64,000 nucleotides of DNA, taken from contig JAFQVV010000026.1 in assembly GCA_017407835.1 (NCBI GenBank), positions 1 through 64,000 of the forward strand. Direction: 5' to 3'. This document shows, piece after piece, positions 62,401-64,000 of the stretch. The stretch's first letter is position 1, and the number at the start of each line of letters is the position of its first letter. A model generated the notes under the pieces. It searched no databases. It was not told where the DNA came from and was given only the letters and a program-made list of their open reading frames with translations. Made by a program: the position numbers and the translations under genes. The DNA is from Clostridia bacterium (GTDB taxonomy: Bacteria; Bacillota; Clostridia; Oscillospirales; CAG-272).

Positions 62401-63761
62401 AAATTTTCAATGAACGAGCCGCATCCCGAGGAGCAGGCTTCATTGAGCAGAATGGTGTCCACCGTGCCGTTTTTGAGCTTGATGCACTTCATGTCCTGAC
62501 CGCCGATATCCAGTACGCAATCCACACGGGGATCAAAAAATGCGGCAGCGGTACAGTGGGCAATGGTTTCCACTTCACCCTCGTCCAGGCTGAATGCAGA
62601 TTTGAACAGCGCCTCACCGTAACCCGTCGAGCAGGAGCGGACGATATGTGCATCGGCAGGCATCACTTCGCTCAGCGCGCTGATTGCCGTTTTTGCCGCG
62701 GCCAGCGGATTGCCTTGATTGTTGGCATAGTAAGCGTACAGCAGCTCGCCGTTGGTGCCGATGAGTGTCAGCTTTGTTGTTGTAGAGCCGGCATCGATGC
62801 CGAGAAAACAGTCCCCGCTGTAGGTCTTGATATCGGCCTTTGGTAGAATTGCTCGATTATGCCTGTCCATAAACTGTCGATATGCATCTTCATCGGCAAA
62901 GAGGGCAGGGAGACGCGGCATTTCAAATGACACCTCTACACCGCGATCAAGCTTGGCAATGAGTTCATCGATTGCAATGGGATCGGATTTGTTTGCCTTC
63001 AGCGCAGCGCCGAGTGCGGCAAACAGATGCGCGTTTTCTGGATCGACCGTCGTCTCGGGGGTGAGCTTGAGTGTACGGATGAAGGCTTTTTTCAGTTCCG
63101 GCAGGAAATGCAGAGGACCGCCTAAAAAAGCCACACAGCCGCGGATAGGCTTTCCGCACGCCAAGCCGGAGATGGTCTGGTTGACCACCGCTTGAAAGAT
63201 GGAGGCGGCGAGATCGGCCTTGGTTGCGCCTTCATTGATGAGCGGTTGGATATCGGTTTTGGCAAATACGCCGCAGCGTGCGGCAATGGGGTAAATTTGT
63301 TTGTAATTTTCCGCCTCTTTGTTCAGCCCCGCCGCATCGGTTTGCAAAAGCGCTGCCATTTGATCGATAAAGGATCCCGTTCCGCCCGCACAAACGCCGT
63401 TCATGCGCTCTTCCAGTCCGCCGCTGAAATAGATAATTTTTGCGTCTTCACCGCCAAGCTCAATGGCGACATCGGTCTGCGGTGCAATGTGCTGCAATGC
63501 CGCCGCCACGGCGACGACCTCTTGCTCAAAATCAATATTAAGCGCTTTCCCGAGATTGATGGAGCCAGACCCTGTGATTTGCGCGCAAAGCGTACAGCCG
63601 CCAACGGTTTGCTTTGCATCCCGCAGCAGATCTGCTAAGGTTTGCTGCGTATGTGCTCCGTGACGGCGGTAATTGTCGTAGATAATGTGATCGGTATCAT
63701 CGATCAAAACCAGTTTGACTGTTGTGGAGCCGATATCAATACCGGCGCGGTAACTTGGCAT
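59460..63761 (-). CDS. Giant acyl-CoA dehydratase activase/component fusion
   Basis: A 1433-residue protein. Two BcrAD/BadFG-type ATPase domains (about 1-260 and 315-575) each start with GIDIGSTTVKLVLID or GIDAGSTTTKLTLIG and carry activase-type cluster cysteines (RCGVFAKTDIQ; ACSSGCGSFIENFA). Next comes a cysteine-rich junction (RCGGCANRCMLTV, NRCEKGSG), a DUF2229-like region (about 660-880) and an HgdB-like dehydratase-component region (NNDACFPSITVVGQ, GGCCRASNY). Activases of this family use ATP to push low-potential electrons into a 2-hydroxyacyl-CoA dehydratase or related reductase. The target reaction is unknown. No signal peptide; cytoplasmic. Strong promoter upstream. Confidence 0.88.
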   Translation of the reverse strand: MPSYRAGIDIGSTTVKLVLIDDTDHIIYDNYRRHGAHTQQTLADLLRDAKQTVGGCTLCAQITGSGSINLGKALNIDFEQEVVAVAAALQHIAPQTDVAIELGGEDAKIIYFSGGLEERMNGVCAGGTGSFIDQMAALLQTDAAGLNKEAENYKQIYPIAARCGVFAKTDIQPLINEGATKADLAASIFQAVVNQTISGLACGKPIRGCVAFLGGPLHFLPELKKAFIRTLKLTPETTVDPENAHLFAALGAALKANKSDPIAIDELIAKLDRGVEVSFEMPRLPALFADEDAYRQFMDRHNRAILPKADIKTYSGDCFLGIDAGSTTTKLTLIGTNGELLYAYYANNQGNPLAAAKTAISALSEVMPADAHIVRSCSTGYGEALFKSAFSLDEGEVETIAHCTAAAFFDPRVDCVLDIGGQDMKCIKLKNGTVDTILLNEACSSGCGSFIENFANSLGYTAEAFANEALFAQNPVDLGTRCTVFMNSNVKQAQKEGATVSDISAGLAYSVIKNALFKVIKLSNAGDLGKHIVVQGGTFHNKAVLRAFETVAGVEAVCPDISGLMGAFGAALIAKKHYCGAPTSMLSLDDIIALEYTSSTARCGGCANRCMLTVNKFPGGRQHISGNRCEKGSGESITASRGENLVEYKRERIFRYAPLDADRAPRGEIGIPRVLNMYENYPFWATFFGALGFRVLLSPFASRKIYEMGMESIPSESECYPAKLAHGHVQWLINQGIKTIFHPCVFYEKQETAGAQNHYNCPIVVSYAENLKNNVEGIADGDVRYIRPFLALTDEKTVSARLVKLCAEEWGIDAVTVRRAVKRAWAEQQQAKADIRAEGARVLVEMEKKQGCGIVLAGRPYHIDPEINHGIPELIASYGLTVFTEDSLPIAFNPQRPLRVVDQWVYHSRLYTAAEFVSARDDLELIQLNSFGCGLDAVTTDQVCDILEGSNKLYTLLKIDEVNNLGAVRIRIRSLLAAMQKRREQNICAAPKTLTYRPAEFTTAMKNEGYTILAPQMSPIHFNLLEPVFRKHGYHFVILGNDNRSAIDTGLKYVNNDACFPSITVVGQIMSAVTSGEFDTNKLAIIMAQTGGCCRASNYVGFIRRALEKEGLSHIPVISLNANGMEKNEGFKMSAALLLDAARAIVYGDLFMKCLYRVRPYEVIPGSANELHKKWEEICIESLVSPKRRYKFKDLCHDIVESFDTFPIDESTPKPRVGIVGEILVKYMPLANNHLVELLEAEGIEAVVPDLVDFMSYCLFNNEYRYKYLGKKWTSAAIAKIGVEAIERLRKPAADALKNSKRFSPPVRIDKIAELASPFLSIGNQYGEGWFLAGEMVELIQSGTPNIVCIQPFACLPNHVVGKGVIKCLKSVYPVANIAAVDYDPGASEVNQLNRIKLMLASAKQAYQNQTETEEMSDNRREAETIETIFTRV

Positions 63762-63883
63762 AGGGGATGTCCTCCGTAAGGGCTGCCCACTTGATCTTAC
63801 CTATATATGATGAAGGTATAATCTAATTATGGTTGTGGCAGCGACCTGCTGTGTTGTCCTGTATTGGCGTAGAACTATGTACC

Positions 63884-63912
63884 ATTATACGCAGAAAATG
63901 TGTCTAAATCAA
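63884..63912 (-). promoter_or_regulatory. Promoter of the giant activase-like gene
   Basis: On the minus strand TTGATT (63912-63907), a 17-base spacer and TATAAT (63889-63884). It leaves a leader of about 115 bases, in which I see no recognised regulatory element. The remaining 63913-64000 shows no gene. Confidence 0.75.
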
Positions 63913-64000
63913 CCAAACAGTTGAAATTTGTGCCGTTTTTTCTGCCGATTGGCAAAAAAACACCAATATACACACCGTTTTGGCCATTTCTATTGACTTG

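Overview
The window looks like a stretch of ordinary chromosome from an anaerobic, spore-forming member of the Clostridia, probably one of the gut-type lineages such as Oscillospirales or Christensenellales (inference). The signs are AGGAGG ribosome binding sites, many sigma-A promoters with 17-base spacers, zinc-ribbon S14, a sigma-K-type sporulation sigma factor with its pro-sequence, a phosphofructokinase with pyrophosphate-type residues, and a giant 2-hydroxyacyl-CoA dehydratase activase-like protein. Base composition is near 50% GC by eye. I see no insertion sequence, prophage, CRISPR array or rRNA gene.

Layout. 1-6.3 kb: end of a sugar ABC-transporter ATPase; a small Xre regulator divergent from a zinc-ribbon/TM2 membrane protein; a glycerol-3-phosphate-oxidase-like operon (GlpA-like, second flavoprotein, DUF1667) behind a consensus promoter; an Xre regulator with a helical C-terminal domain. 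6.3-12.5 kb: an esterase and serine hydrolase pair, divergent from prs, which leads a run of ATP-grasp, PHP and polysaccharide deacetylase genes. 12.5-23.4 kb: sigK, PPi-type phosphofructokinase, a NUDIX-MFS-GDPD-GNAT run, tcdA, an E2-like protein, a barnase-like lipoprotein with dUTPase, mnmA, a GNAT protein and trmL. 23.4-33.6 kb: secA followed by two related membrane proteins and a DUF436 protein; a second serine hydrolase; a membrane-bound MerR regulator behind a 19-base-spacer promoter; a catalytically eroded uronate-isomerase homologue beside a TIM-barrel sugar isomerase. 33.7-41.9 kb: an operon of PHP phosphatase, MutS-like ATPase, Lrp regulator, aminotransferase and polA, then a short WYL-family-like regulator overlapping a membrane protein.

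42.1-58.4 kb is the complete S10-spc-alpha ribosomal superoperon: rpsJ to rplQ with secY, adk, map, a KOW protein, infA, rpmJ and rpoA. It is followed by a tRNA with a CAU anticodon. 58.6-63.9 kb holds a membrane protein and the 1433-residue activase/dehydratase-like protein, both on the minus strand.

Most genes are housekeeping: translation, protein export, tRNA modification and central metabolism. The most unusual points are the apparent CTG start of infA, the row of hairpins between rpsZ and rpsH, the barnase-like lipoprotein with no barstar in sight, the uronate-isomerase homologue that has lost its metal ligands, and the WYL-family regulator that seems to lack the WYL core. All functions are read from motifs by eye; no database search was run.
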